In this document: in pieces, positions 35,603 to 48,749 of the stretch
Numbering within the stretch: the first letter of the stretch is position 1
How the letters are laid out: every line of letters starts with the position of its first letter
Origin: Erythroxylum novogranatense
Taxonomy: Eukaryota > Streptophyta > Magnoliopsida > Malpighiales > Erythroxylaceae
Assembly (NCBI GenBank): GCA_029891385.1
Contig: CM057230.1
Location: 31,265,402-31,329,401 of the forward strand
Length of the DNA: 64,000 nt
Direction of reading: 5' to 3'
The notes under the pieces: model-generated
Told to the model about the DNA's origin: nothing
Database searches by the model: none
The model's input: the letters and a program-made list of their open reading frames with translations, nothing else
Position numbers and translations under genes: made by a program

Positions 35603-38600
35603 TTACATCTGAGGTCTTGTCTGAACAACGTAGACCTTGCCATCTCGTATCACACCCTCAATGTCTTGAGGCGATCCGTATAGCTCCTCAATTGCACTTC
35701 CTGCCCGAGCAATACTTGATAGAATTGATTTTTGGAAGTTGTTATCATTAATCAACGGATCAGAGGAGTAATCAATCACAACTTTCTCTTCTTCATCCAT
35801 TGGGACACTGCAAAACAACATCATCTACATCAGAAGAAAGGAAATATCATATTAATTGCTACAGAACAATTATCCTCTGTGCATTCCATTATTGGATCCG
35901 CTACATTTTGTGACGAAGATACCAAGGATTTTTACCTATCATAAAGGCCTGCACCAGCATAACCTTCCAAGTCTTCTCCATTTGAGTCGGATCGGAAAAT
36001 AATAGACCGTCTTATAAAGAGACCAATGGGTTTACTTGGGTAACCCAACACCTGAAACATATCACAGTCATAGTTCAGATAGGTAAATATAGGCCACAAT
36101 GCACGATGGTTTCTTTTAGGAAGTCAATAACCAGTTGGCTGATAACACTTCTCTAAAAGATGAGATAAAATTTCTACAAGTACGAATAAATTGAGCAATC
36201 ATTATCGCACTTGTCCTTCCTCATGCCTATGCTAAATCACATCCTGGTATATTATAGATCTTCCTTACCCGAGGAGAGCTCAAGTCATTCTTCTTGCAGA
36301 TAAAGCTCAATGCACGGCCAGGATATGCTCCAACAAGAGTTTCTCCGAGTCCTTTCACGACCTATACAGGCAGAGAGAATGCGATTTAGATGTATGTTTA
36401 CTTCTTTTCTGTAGGATGATTCAAGGTCCAAAAGAAAAGCTGTCTTTAGATTGCTGGAAATTCATTACTTCTGCATATATCTCTGATGAGTCGCCTGAAG
36501 ATGGATTAGTAGTGTGGATAACAAACGCATAATCAGCATTTATCACTTCCTGAACCAGGACAGCCATGCAGAGATAGTCATGATCTAACTGCACTTTCCT
36601 TGTGCTGAAGTATGCTCTCTCATTCCATTTTGAAGCCCAGACCTGATAAAATAGTAGACACAAAATCAACACAGGCGTAACAGTTAAAAGCAAGATGCCT
36701 GTAGGAGCCTGGGGCAGGTGGATGCAGCCAGGCATGGCTATCACCAGGTCCAAGTATGTACAACATTATCACATGCTCTCGAAGCTCGTCAGAAAGAATT
36801 GAGATTTTACCAATATTATTGCTTGTCATCAGTCATACACAAGTAACCTCTGAAACATGCATGACGAACATGGAGGAATACTAACTCTAAGCATTCCCAC
36901 GGACCACAAAAAATGATGCTTACGATAAAATTACTACAAAAATAATGCAATCAACAAAAAGAGCAAAAGAAAATTGTGCTTTACTTCCATATACTAGGCA
37001 TCACAATGTTGGCACATGCAATTTTGTCTATGATAAGCATCCAACCTTCTTAATGGCCAGCCATGCTTGCTCCCATCGCTGCTCACCTTCATCACCTGGC
37101 CAAGGCATCCCAGAAGCTTTCATCTTGGTCTTCAACTCTTGTACCTGTAATTGACTCTAGACCATGATTTATGGTTTCCAAATGGATGTACAGTACACAG
37201 TGGACTTCTTGATTTATCTTTCTTGATTATTCAACTTACATTTAATAAGGAAAACGATAAGAAAAGAAAGCCCGAATCTGCTTCTTTGGAAGGTGCAAAA
37301 ATCAGATGGTACATGCATCTTATAAAACGGGGGTTAAAAAAGGAGTCAATTCACACAGGTACCAAGATACAGTTCCAAGTTACGTCTATTTTTAGATCCA
37401 TCAATAGTTTGGATCAAAAGGGGACGTCTGAGAAGGATGAAGTTGGTTAGCCAAAAGCTACAGCAAGTCAGAATTGATTAAAGCCTTTTTTAACATATCC
37501 TACTCTTTGAAGCACTCGTTATCACACGCTGTTGCTTGTGACATAGGAAAAAAATAGCATCTGAACGATTTCATTTGCAAGATCTGTTTTTCATTTCTAT
37601 TCTTTAGGCTGCAATTTGGTACAAAAGGGAGAGTTATTAACTTAACCGTTTATCTCAAGCACTGAAGGCAATCTCAGTACAGAGATGTACTTACTAATTT
37701 CAGCTACAACAAACATCAGATACTGTTAATGAAAATACCAGCTGTGGTGGTGCAGTCATCTGTAGAACTGTCTCTCGGATTTTGCTAAGGGCACTATGTT
37801 CTCCTTCTCTTAACTTTTTCTTCAAAGATTGCAACTTGTTGGACACATCCTGCCAATCAAGCACACATAGGGAGACCATGTCAGACACAGACAAGACTGC
37901 CACAGAACTTGCCTAGATTCGGAAATAACCAGGACATAATTGCACATAGTACCAATCAACCCAAGGGTGGATACAAAAAGCAACTGAACGTGGCAATGAA
38001 GTTGGACCAAAGAAAGCAATAAGATTCAATGTGTAATTGAGCATCCATTGGTCCAATTTCATTGCCACGTTCAGCTGCTTTTTGTACAAAGAGTATAGGA
38101 AACGAGCAAGGGAATTCTTATTAAAAATCTTATTGCTTGCTTACAAAGAAAGAGTTGAAAGATGGTAAAATTTTCCCAGCGATCAATAATATGAATTTGT
38201 AACATAAAACAAATACGGGAACTGAAAACACAAGGAAACTTGTTATAATTACCTTATTTAAAACATCTGAAAGAGCTTTCTCAAAAACTCCAAATGGTAA
38301 AGCAACTGAGGTCGGGATACCAACCCAAGATGGCACTTTACCTTTAAGATATGAGATATTCCGTGATTTCGCACCAACCTAGTGGAAGGATCCAAATGAA
38401 AATTTAAAGAAGCTCATAACAGAAATCAAACAATGATAAATAAAGCTCTTTTTGAACCTTACCATTTTACTGGTAAATTCCTCCGATGATATGGCATATT
38501 TTCCAGCAAAATTCTTTCTGATCAACTTCACAGGTGATGGGCCAAGGTCTTTCACATGAGTGGGAATTGGATCTGCCACCTCACCCTCTTTTAACTCACT

Positions 38601-41600
38601 GCCAATGAGCATTAATTTGATAATTATTTATGCAGCCATGCACATCTTTAGACATAGTATGCAATCCAAAATTAACATAAACAGAAGTACCAATAAAACA
38701 TATCTGCAGACGTAGGTTTCAGCTGCAAAAATTTCCCTTCTTTTGCTTGCAGGTCCCTCAGAATATTTGGATCAAAGCAAGTAGCAAAGCAGACCTATCA
38801 AAATGGCAGTACACAACAATCAGATGTCACCCATGGTATTGAGCCAAAGATCATAATGCTGGATGTCAATACCTTGCAATTTCTTGCTCTTACAGAAACA
38901 TGAGATAAGACGTCTGGCATATCAGGAGTCAGCACAGCAACTGCACCATCAGGAATCTCTTCTTCCCCTTTTACTCTTGCTGCCACTAAAATCGTAGGGC
39001 GGTCAAAAGTTTTGTTCTGTACAGCAAGCAGCTCATCCACCACAACAACATATCCAACAGCCTCAACTGGGCTGATAACCTGCCAGCTGTTAACAACCAG
39101 TAAAAGTTAAAACTTGGCCTTATAATTTGTAAGTGGAAGCGTGTATGCTGCAAAATCGAATAACTAGATCTGACTGTATAATTCCCTTGACAAAAAAATA
39201 TTGGAATATAACTTAGCTTATTGGCATTGTTACCAAAGAATTTCAATCTTTTGATGTGCTAACAAATTTCAGGCAGACGCACTCATTGGTTGTGAACTAA
39301 CCTTCCAAGATTAGCAGTCTTCCGAAGCACTGGATCAAGTCGGTTAAGAAGTGTGGACAGAACTGCAGCTGATCCAGCACGGACAATCTCTTCAGTGAAT
39401 ATTTTCACCTGTAACAAGCAGTTATAAGGACATTGAAAATGTAACAATTTTGTACATAATGGAAGAAAGAGTTCACCACGTCAAAGATAACTAAATACAT
39501 ACAGCCCACTGATCCACTCTGAGTACTGATCCAAGATAATCAGCTGAGGGTTGCAAAATTTGTTGATACCATTCGGCCTTGTTAGCAAGTGAAAGCCGAG
39601 TTCTGTCAAGAACAGATTTTGCATACAACGCCCACTGATCAATTTTTCTATTGAACATGGTAAGGGCATGCTTCCATTCCTGCATAACCAAAGGACAAGT
39701 ATAAAATGAAGATTGAGATTGTAATTGCATAGGTAAATGAGGAACAGATATAACCACAATACATCATGACTCGGGCCTCCAGAAAACCAAAAATGTGATT
39801 CACCTTCAAGCAGTAGACAAGATCTTCATTGTCATCCGATGATAGAGCAAGATTTTCAAGAACCAAAGAGATGAAATACATTATTTTCTGCAGAATGATC
39901 AACAATTAACAAAGAAAAGAATATATGTCATATAATAAGAATAAAGCAGATAACACAAGTAGAAGGAATTCAGACACCAACAGATCAAGGACTATAATGA
40001 ATGATTCATGGACACAATTGCTGAACATCACGTCACCTCGGGTCCTGCATTTTTCAACTCTTCATAACCTCTTTCAATAGCAGTCCTAACAGCAGAATCA
40101 AGTGCGATATCCAAAAATAAAAGATCCTTCAGACGAGTGCTAGGTTTAATCAGTAATGGTCTAAGCTCTTGGCGAGCCTCGAGAAGACCCTAAATTGGAA
40201 AACAAGGAAAAAGAAAAGGATCAAATCTCAACTTATAAATTCATAAAACAAGGGCCATATTTGATACATAAATATCCTATTACCTCAAGAAGGGCTTCCA
40301 CATTTTTATCTTCCAAATGTTCTAGGACAAACTGCAGTAATCCCTGTCATGAAATACAAAAATAATCTGCCTCAAAAATCAGAAGAAAGATATGTCAACT
40401 TTAAGATTGAAATAAAGCAAACAATTACTGGAAATCCAGATGGCAAGCCTGGGATAGGATTAATCTGCACGCCAACCATGAAGCCTTGGCCCTATGGAGC
40501 AAGAAGCAAAAGTATATAAAATCCTAATGAAATTTCATTGGGTAATAAAATGTCAGCCAACATGTGGTACTACCTCAGATTTGTAGCCCATACAATTAGC
40601 AATAGCAGATTCAAGATCTGCACCTGAGTGAACAGCCTGTAATTTAAATTGAATCAATCTTGCGAAGCAAACAAAAGGGATCAAAGCATATTGTTAAAAG
40701 AGGTATTTTCTTGGGAAGAAGGAAATAAGAATAAAGGAAAGTGGCTTTGTTCCTCTCAGCTATCTTTTGGCTACAACATTCTTCCTCTCGTATTAACTTT
40801 GTTTCCTTCTTGTTCGTTCATATTCTATTTTTTCCTTCAAAGCGGCTTTGTTCCTCTCAGCTATCTTTTGGCTACAACGTTATTCCTCTCATATTACCTT
40901 CTTTTCCTTCTTGTTAGTTCATATTCTATTTTTTCCTTCCACTCGTAAGAGATCTTAATGTCTCAAAATAAGCCAGATAGAGAATTTTGATTATTAATAA
41001 TGCTAAAAGTGATCGTAAAAGATATAATTTGTATAATGTCCACCATCCAAAAAGGTGAACCTGTACTCATAAACATATTCATTTCAAAACATATTCTTCT
41101 TCCAGTGGTTAGTTGATCACCAAATTGAAATATCATTTCTTATAAGTAGAAAACAAGAGAAGCACGTATCAAACTCCCCTTGCAACGTACGTACACAAAA
41201 TAAATACTGTAAGAGGTAAACTTCTAACATTAGAATTCTGATAACATACCTTCAAAGTTTTCATATAGTGTCTAAGGTCTCGCAAGAGGCCATCTCTTTG
41301 ATCTCTTCTGAAATTTGGTTCTGAATGGATGGCACGATCATAGCTCAAAAGTCGTTCTTTCGTTATTCCATTGTCATTCAAAGTTTTCCAGTAAACACTG
41401 ACGTCAAAGTCACTTTTGATATAATCAATTAATGCCTGCAATGATCATTGTTAATTCTTACATCTCATGATTTTATATGAAGATATATAGGACTTCATTC
41501 ACATTCCACATACCTGGCAGATTATAACATCATCTGGACTAGTGTTGTTATGTAATTTCTGATGCCATTCCTCCATCATTCCACCCTTGCAATCATTATT

Positions 41601-44600
41601 TCTCTTGAATTAAAAATAGCTTCTATTAGTCAAACATGAACTCGGCAAGAAATCTGAGAAAAGTGAAGAAATATCTAGAGAAAATTCAATAGATAAGAAC
41701 AGCTGACTTGGATAACAAGGATCTCATCTCGAATACGTTGGCCTACATCCCCTTCACCTCCCCGACCAACAATAGACATAATCATCCTTACTAGTTCTCG
41801 ATACTGTGGATATCCAGTGTATATATTCTGGAGGTTATCTGTAAATCTATCCTGGGCTTTACTGATTTCACTGCAACAGTAGGAAACAGACAACTATAAT
41901 CATTCAGGATATAGGAGAATTGCAGATGGCTAATGTCAACTCAGTGTCAGTTTGAAGAAATTTCATCACATCTCAATTGTCTGAAGCCCTAGTATATTGA
42001 TCACCATGATGATTGATCCACTAGTTGAAGTACTCTTACCGTGGTTTGACGTTGTAATTTTTATTCCATATGAGCTGCCTTGTAGCCATAAACCTTATCC
42101 ATACTAAGATCCCAGCAACACCCAATACGCCAGCATCCTTGGCTTGATCTATCAAGTCTGCAGCAATATTAAAACTAGCAAAAGAAATGCAGAGTAAGGC
42201 CAACAGCTTTCCCAACAACGAACAATCTGGAAGCACAATTTATGCTAGCCCATCAAATCAATAAATTTATTTTCTTCTCCAATACGATTAATCAATCAAC
42301 TAAACTGAAATTTCATGCAACATCATGAATAAATAAAGACAGACAACTTTGTATTTCCATAAATTTGGATCATATGCACAGATTTTTTTCAAGAAACCAT
42401 ATCCAACATGCGCAACATAAAATTTAAATGTTAACATCTAACATGAAAAATAAGATGGGCCTTAATTTCTTAAGGAATGTCTCCTTCGGGACACTTTCTG
42501 ATTTCCTTCACTTCTACATAAAAACTACCGTCATAAAATTCCTCAGACCATAACATATCACATGATTGTTTGATACCAAATACACCACTGGGAATGATAC
42601 TAAATCTACATTTGTACTTGTATGCTTAAAATTGACTTTACAGTTTGCAATTACTACCTAGAACATATGGATGGCTCAAGTGAAGTTCATTATGCAAAAT
42701 AGACTAGAAGAAAAAAGGTACTCAATTGAAAGGTCAAAATATGATCCAAATGCAGATAACAGACCGGTGCATGAAAGACTTCTGAGCTTCTCCCTCCATT
42801 TCCACAATTCTATCCAACAAGGACTTGGCTGTACCTCTTCCATCACCAGCATCCTTTTAATTAAAAACAATCTAAGCTATTTATCCAAAAAACAGATAGT
42901 GAAAAAGGCCAAAAAAAAAAAAATGCATGTTGTCAGAGTATCATCAAAAAGAGACCTTCTGAGCCTGCTTCAATCCACTGTCAAACCCTACATAAAAGTC
43001 AGATCCCTTATCCCTAATCCATTTTCCGTTTGACACAAGGACAAAAGGCATCCCGGCAAATCTATCATCTTCAAGCTCTATTTCAGTGCACTGGATCTGA
43101 AAATGGATGAGAGGAAAAGTAACATTACATTCACGATTGAACTTGATGTAAACTTTTTAAGTGGAATGCTCAAATTTTGCTTTGGAATATTCTTCACATG
43201 TATATTATCAAACTATAGTGAAATAGTGGATTCTCTATTCTATAAAAGACAAGATGCAACCAAATTTTACATTGCACACCTGGCAAGGAAGTTCTCGATA
43301 AGACTCATTTGCTAATTGTGTTTCAGCAGCCTCACTAAAAGTAACTGAACCAGGTGGCAACGCGCTTAGTGGTGGTGCCTGAAAAATCCTCATAAATTGA
43401 TATAACCAATCAACAAAATACAAGCTACAACATAGCTTTGGCTGCATCAAATATATATCATCTTGACAAATATTTACAAGATAACAGTTCTTAAAATCTT
43501 ACCGACCAATCTCTAGACCTTTTAGACAAACCCCAATGAAGAATAATTGGATCTTTATAATCAGTTGCCACATGGATTTTCAGCTTACCAGCAGCCTTGG
43601 TTACAAGTACCTGAGAATGTTTAGGGAGCACAAAAGTTTAAAGAGAAGTACAGCACAGAGGTAAGAGTAACCTTAACTTAGAAATAACTCATAAATGCAT
43701 TATTATCCCACCAGAAGCTCCTTGTCTTCAAGCTTGAAGATTTGTTTTTTAAGAACATCACCACCATCTATCTTTTCTTTTTCAATAGCAAAAATCTCAA
43801 CTGGTTTCAAGACCTTTGATTCCACAGAAGATTCTTCCATGAAAGATTTAGTAGCATCATATTTGGTAATAAGCTGCCCTAAGTCTCTTTCTTTGGTAAT
43901 AAGCTGCGCCAAGTCTCTTTCTTTCCGTTTTACTCTTTCAACGGTAAAATATCTTTTAGTCTGCAACTGTTTTGAGACCTTAGTCTGTATCTCTCCTTTT
44001 GTTATCTTATTTCTTATCTCATCAAGAGAAGCACCTCTCTCCAGCTCAGTCACCAAATCTGCTCTCGCTTCCTCAAATTCTTTCTGCATAGAAAAATGTC
44101 ATGGAAATAAGAATCATTCATAAGTAGTGACTACATTAACAGTATTCATTTCAAATACACCGCACAACTAATTGGTCAATTCACAGCAGGAAAATGGTTA
44201 TGGAAGATGCATTTCATAAACAAACCAGTTAAGAAAAAGTGCAATATTTACCAATTGCTCCTCTGGAGAATAATTGGGTTTCCCTGCTTTTTCCCATCTA
44301 ATATAAGCTTGTATTTGTACAAGGTCATTAGGTATCTTCTCTTTTGTTTCAAAGACGGATGGCTCCTTACTTTCAAGCATATCATTTTTCTTAGTTAACT
44401 TAGCTCGGAGGTCCTCGATGGAAGTACCCTTGGAAACTTCCTCCAACAGCTCCATACGTGCAGCTTCATATTCCTCCTACAAATTCAAGAAAAGAAAAAA
44501 AATAGTCTCAGCATGATCACAACAGGAAAAAGATGTACGATATCAAAGAGGAGTCAGTACTAGTTGATTGAGCAGCTAGCCCATAATGAAAAAGAATACT

Positions 44601-46581
44601 TACCTTCTCTTGTTCAGGGGTATACATTTGTTTACCCTTTCTTTCCCACCTCAAATATGCTTGGATTTGCACAAGATCTTCAGGAAGGGAGACGCTTGGT
44701 ATAATCACCTTTTCTTTCATGGGTAACTCGATATGAAAGTTCCGACCATTATTTTTAAACCTGAAAATAGAAAAAAAAAACGATTCAGAGATATAATATT
44801 CAAGCAACTAGCTCGTATTAAGTAGTGCAAAGTAAAATGATACTAAAATTAACTAACCATATATTTTGTGCTTCATCAACTATGAGAAACTCTATAGCTT
44901 GTATTGCAGGATCCTCAATCTCTATTCTGACATAAGAATCGGAACCAGACTAGAGAAACACAGCAGACAACCAGCCAAAAGATCATTCAGTTGCATTACT
45001 TGAAGATTTTCCATCAGATGTCAACCCAACAATTTGTGGGCTTGAGATGCTTACCTTCACAAAAGGAGTTCTAAGTGCTCTATTCTTATAATTTTTTGTT
45101 CCATCGGGGTGACGAGATGGAAGCACCCACTTTCTGGAAAATATTGAAAATGATACAGTAAGAGGAATAGAATTTCCAACCAGCTATATTATGAGCAAAG
45201 AAAACATGTATACACCAGTATTTTAGCACGTGGACTTACTCCTTTCTAGCTTGTATCACACCCCAATGTAGAAACAAAGGACCGGTGCTGTTAGTAATCT
45301 GGATATTTACAGACATGAAGGATCCACCAGTGTGATTGCTGATAAAAACCTGCTCAGGGACATAAAGAATTAAATATGTTCAAGTCTTATGTCATCCTAT
45401 ATGCTAGTTGACACTAGGCATCAGACATAGGTACTGAAGTTGGATTAAACTAATCAAGCCTCGTTTTTATGTCAATGGTCAACAATAAGTTACCTGCAAA
45501 TCACTATTTCCATCAAGCTTGAATTTTCCAGCAAGTTTCTGCAAGAAAGAAGCTGTTAAACTAAGGAGCAGAAATCAGAAAATAAAGAATTATTCAGATA
45601 TCTACATCTCTTAGTCCATGGCTTATGTAAAGATTATATTCAGTGGAAAACAAGTAAAAAAGATAAGTTTCTGTTTATCCAACACTCTTGAGAGCTTCCA
45701 TTACGCAACAAGATCCTTTTTGTAAACAACACCATCACCTCAGCACGTAACTCTTGTACCTCCCACCAGGAAAAGTAAATGACCATTTGAATGGAATTTT
45801 ACCATAGAAAAAACAGAAGCATTAAAGAAAAGCAATTGGTGGCAAAACCAGAAGAGTGCAGGAAATATAAAATCATGATTTGCAGCCGAAGTGAACTTCC
45901 CCAGTCCATGTCACAAAACTGTTCCAGGGCATACTTGATGACAAGCTGTTCCCAGACAATGAAGTACAGGACCATCTGTACTGTTATTGCGTTTGGCAAA
46001 CATGCACACTCCAAGCAAGTATTATCATTCCATCCCATAAGATTACATAAATACATTCTTGTCATAATTTAAAAATCAAGCGCTCAAATTTTTTGAAGAG
46101 GAAATCTGTAACACCAAATATTCAATGCTGCCATACAGTCAGATACAGGAAGGGCTCTTAATTGGTTTGCAGGTTTGTTAGCACCAACATTAGACAGAGG
46201 ACTCCGTTCTTAAAGCTTTAGTACTATGATTATCCTATCCAGCTATAAAAATCTAATGACAATTAAAGAGATGCATAAAAGAAAATGCAATCATTAGCTA
46301 ACCTCAGATGCTGGATCCGTAGCCAACACAGCGCGAGGAGAAATTGCAACAGGGTGACGCATTCCAAAGGCTACTTTTGATTTTCGCAATTTTAACCTGC
46401 TGCCATAAAAGTTCGTCAACAATCCAGACCTGTGTATCCGCGAGGCTGGTTGATTTATAGTCGCAGATTGGAACAAAGAGTTTGCAGGAATTCCAAATGA
46501 ATTGAGTTTGCTTTGATGCTCAAAAACCCCATGTCGAATCAAATTCTGGTGGAATAAATTATGGCCTATGCTATTACTCAT
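35603..46581 (-). CDS. GWD1: Alpha-glucan, water dikinase 1, chloroplastic (R1/SEX1)
   Basis: I placed 33 coding exons, all GT-AG: 46303-46581, 45494-45538, 45240-45349, 45055-45133, 44858-44949, 44604-44760, 44252-44476, 43712-44083, 43503-43610, 43280-43378, 42956-43096, 42765-42853, 42040-42174, 41708-41870, 41514-41603, 41250-41435, 40574-40636, 40429-40491, 40284-40343, 40037-40189, 39804-39887, 39503-39679, 39302-39408, 38873-39086, 38691-38794, 38463-38598, 38253-38378, 37739-37849, 37046-37144, 36469-36642, 36269-36361, 35936-36051 and 35603-35807. They total 4,455 nt, 1,484 residues, one open frame. A Ser/Arg-rich plastid transit peptide (about 1-75) precedes two CBM45 starch-binding modules (LHWG near 136 and 478). 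The phosphohistidine domain has PDMPDVLSHVSVRARN with catalytic His1088. The redox pair CFATC (Cys1099, Cys1103) follows, then a C-terminal PPDK-type ATP-binding domain ending QTRPQM. The enzyme transfers the beta-phosphate of ATP to glucosyl C6 of starch, starting starch breakdown. No lesion is seen. Confidence 0.96.
37972..38086 (-). repeat. Perfect-length inverted repeat (hairpin) in GWD1 intron
   Basis: Arms of 39 bases, 37972-38010 and 38048-38086, differ at only two positions and are separated by a 37-base loop. They lie in the intron between exons 27 and 28 (37850-38252). In the GWD1 transcript one difference would be a G-U pair and the other a mismatch. No flanking target duplication is obvious. 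Confidence 0.9.
43862..43921 (-). repeat. 30-bp in-frame tandem duplication in GWD1 exon 8
   Basis: Units 43862-43891 and 43892-43921 differ at two bases. They encode KERDLAQLIT and KERDLGQLIT (residues 383-402). Other GWD1 proteins I remember have a single copy (RDFGQLIxKY). Confidence 0.9.
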
Positions 46582-46612
46582 ATTCCTCTATACAGTTAGC
46601 TCTCAAGAAATC

Positions 46613-47234
46613 CTGGAATAAGAGCACAAATCTTGATTAAAAAAGATCTAAAACTTGAAACAGAATCAGGAGAAAAAAGAATGATTAAGTATAGCTAACG
46701 AATGTATGGGAATCGCATCAAGATTCAAAAGTCACGAAACAAGCAAAGACAGACATATAGCTAACGAATGTATGGGAATCGTATCAAGATTCAAAAGTCA
46801 CGAAACAAGTAAAGACAGGCATACGCGGCCTAAATACAAAGCCTATTTGATCCTCGGCTAAGCTTCCAAAATCTGAAGAAATGGAGCTGCAATTTTCAAT
46901 CAAACAGCTATGTCCAGCTCTATCTTACATGAATCACTGGAGAACTAACCTCCACAAAACTGCATTAACATGTACTAAGCAGCCTTAAAAAAAGAAAATA
47001 TTTAAAAATTCAAATTGTTATAGTCGTGATTTAATCTTTCTCAGAAGAAAAAACACTTGAAAACAGTTAAAATCCAAAAAGAAAAAAAGACGGCAACAAG
47101 TAAGTATTCGGATCCGCTACCACTCCCATGCAGATTCATAACAAGTACGTGCACCCCAAAACAGAAATTGCAAGTAAAGCTCACAAATATAGGCAAATCA
47201 TGTCAAGAAGAATTGGATTAACTGATGAGCATAC
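46613..47234 (-). other. Probable 5' UTR intron of GWD1
   Basis: On the minus strand GGAAG|GTATGC at 47235 is a strong donor and TTATTCCAG|GATTTC at 46612 a strong acceptor. The acceptor is 31 bases before the GWD1 ATG. GWD genes commonly have an intron before the start codon. RNA data are not available here. Confidence 0.5.
46691..46822. repeat. 66-bp direct tandem duplication
   Basis: 46691-46756 and 46757-46822 are near-identical (ATAGCTAACGAATGTATGGG ... GAAACAAG). It lies within the proposed GWD1 leader intron. Confidence 0.9.
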
Positions 47235-47235
47235 C

Positions 47236-48462
47236 TTCCTATATTGAATTTAACGAAGAATACACGATCCGATTCAGAAGTAGAACAACAAGCTAGCGAA
47301 AGAAAGAAAGGAGAGTGTTCGGCTAATTTAGAAAGTTCGGGCGGGTCAGTGAGTGAATAGAAATCGAGAGCGGAAAAGTAGGCAACGCAAGTGATTTGGC
47401 GCTTAATGATGTCCGCAGGACGCGTGGGGACCCCTGATACGGCCACGTCGCTCAAATGTCAGAGATCGAAGAGGTTGTCACGTGCGATATGTTGGCGTTC
47501 AAGCGTAGGGTCCGTGAGCATCGGGGATTCTGATATTTAATACTTCGGCTCTTCATTTGCCCCGGGCTTTTCCGGTAAATTACTGTATGGGCACTGTACT
47601 CCTGAGATTTTATAGCGCATAATGTGTGTATATATATATATGTCTAAAAATATTTATTTGATAGTTAGAAAAAGATCTTTTGTTCTTAAATGAAATAATA
47701 TATGGTTAACGAAATTGGTCCAATTATTATTACAAGATATCCTTGTAAAGGACACGCATTTATAGACAAATCAAGCTAGTTGGTATTGAAAATAACTCAT
47801 TTGCAATTATAATAAATTGTTAAATTTTAAATATATGATTTACCAATTATGGTGTAGTACAAACTTTTGGTTAAAAAAGCTTGAATAGTGATTAGCATAA
47901 TATTTTAATAATATAGGACAAGTGCCCATTCTGATGAATGTCTCAAGTTGCGCCAGTTGATGGATCCAAGAACGGTGCATATGGATCCTTTACCTATTTT
48001 TTAAGCTTTCTATCACATATTGCTTTTAAACATCTGAAAGCGGAAACTATGGTCAAAATAAGGATGGTGACTCCTAAATATCTTTTCTTTTCTCGTTGTG
48101 GACCAGTTATTATTATTATTATTGTTAAACGAACGGTGTGGTTTGAAATCTGGAACTTTTTGCAGAGAACTACGGGACAAACAGAGAAGCTGACGATCTA
48201 CGCAAAAGAGTGCCGTTCTCGACGATGACAATAATCGAACGAGAGGGAGCGAACCCTTACCCATCCACGCTAGCCTGTTAGTGTACATGCTTTTACTCGT
48301 GAATTACACGTGATGTATACGGATAGCTATCTCTAGATATTTTGCTTTCGGGTGATTCGATGATCGTGTCGTGGATCAACTAACGTAGAGACAGAAGAAA
48401 AATGGGCCCCGAGGGAAAAGAGAATTGTGACACGGCTGTGGAGACGGCGTTGCAATAATTTT
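47236..48462 (-). promoter_or_regulatory. GWD1 leader exon and promoter region
   Basis: Leftward transcription of GWD1 should start somewhere in 47250-47600, where G+C rises and AT-rich DNA ends. A short upstream frame starts at 47455 on the minus strand. No clear TATA box was identified. Beyond 47600 the DNA is AT-rich with a (TAT)n run near 48109-48125, up to the copia insertion. Confidence 0.4.
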
Positions 48463-48467
48463 TTCTT

Positions 48468-48749
48468 TGCTCAGTATTATAATTTCAGAGTATTTGGGAG
48501 ATAAGATTTATTCTTATAAGTTCATTTCATATCTTTTTTATATCAAACCTTTTATTTATAGTATATTTCAAACACCTAATCTGCATCTGATACCTCTCTC
48601 GTATATGTTATCGTGTTAGCAGAAACCAAACCAATAACCACTTACTTCGTTCTTGTGTTAGGTAAACCAAACCAATTCATATGTACACTAATTATTAAAT
48701 GAATGCATCTACAATTAGCAGACACCATATTATTCTATCTTTTATAACA
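48468..48749 (-). repeat. Left (3') LTR of the Ale-like element
   Basis: This 282-bp copy of 54344-54635 ends CTTTTATAACA. Its first bases (TGCTCAGTATTATAA) lack about seven bases present in the other LTR. A minus-strand purine run AAGAGGAG abuts it at 48750-48757 and is the probable polypurine tract. Confidence 0.88.
48553..48560 (-). promoter_or_regulatory. TATA box in the 3' LTR, pointing towards GWD1
   Basis: TATAAATA on the minus strand, at the position equivalent to 54436-54443 in the other LTR. Transcription from it would run leftwards into the GWD1 promoter and leader. Confidence 0.5.

Noticed and set aside
47198..47455. 85-residue minus-strand frame upstream of GWD1
   Set aside because: Likely leader sequence. 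It could be an upstream ORF, but without transcript data it cannot be called a gene.
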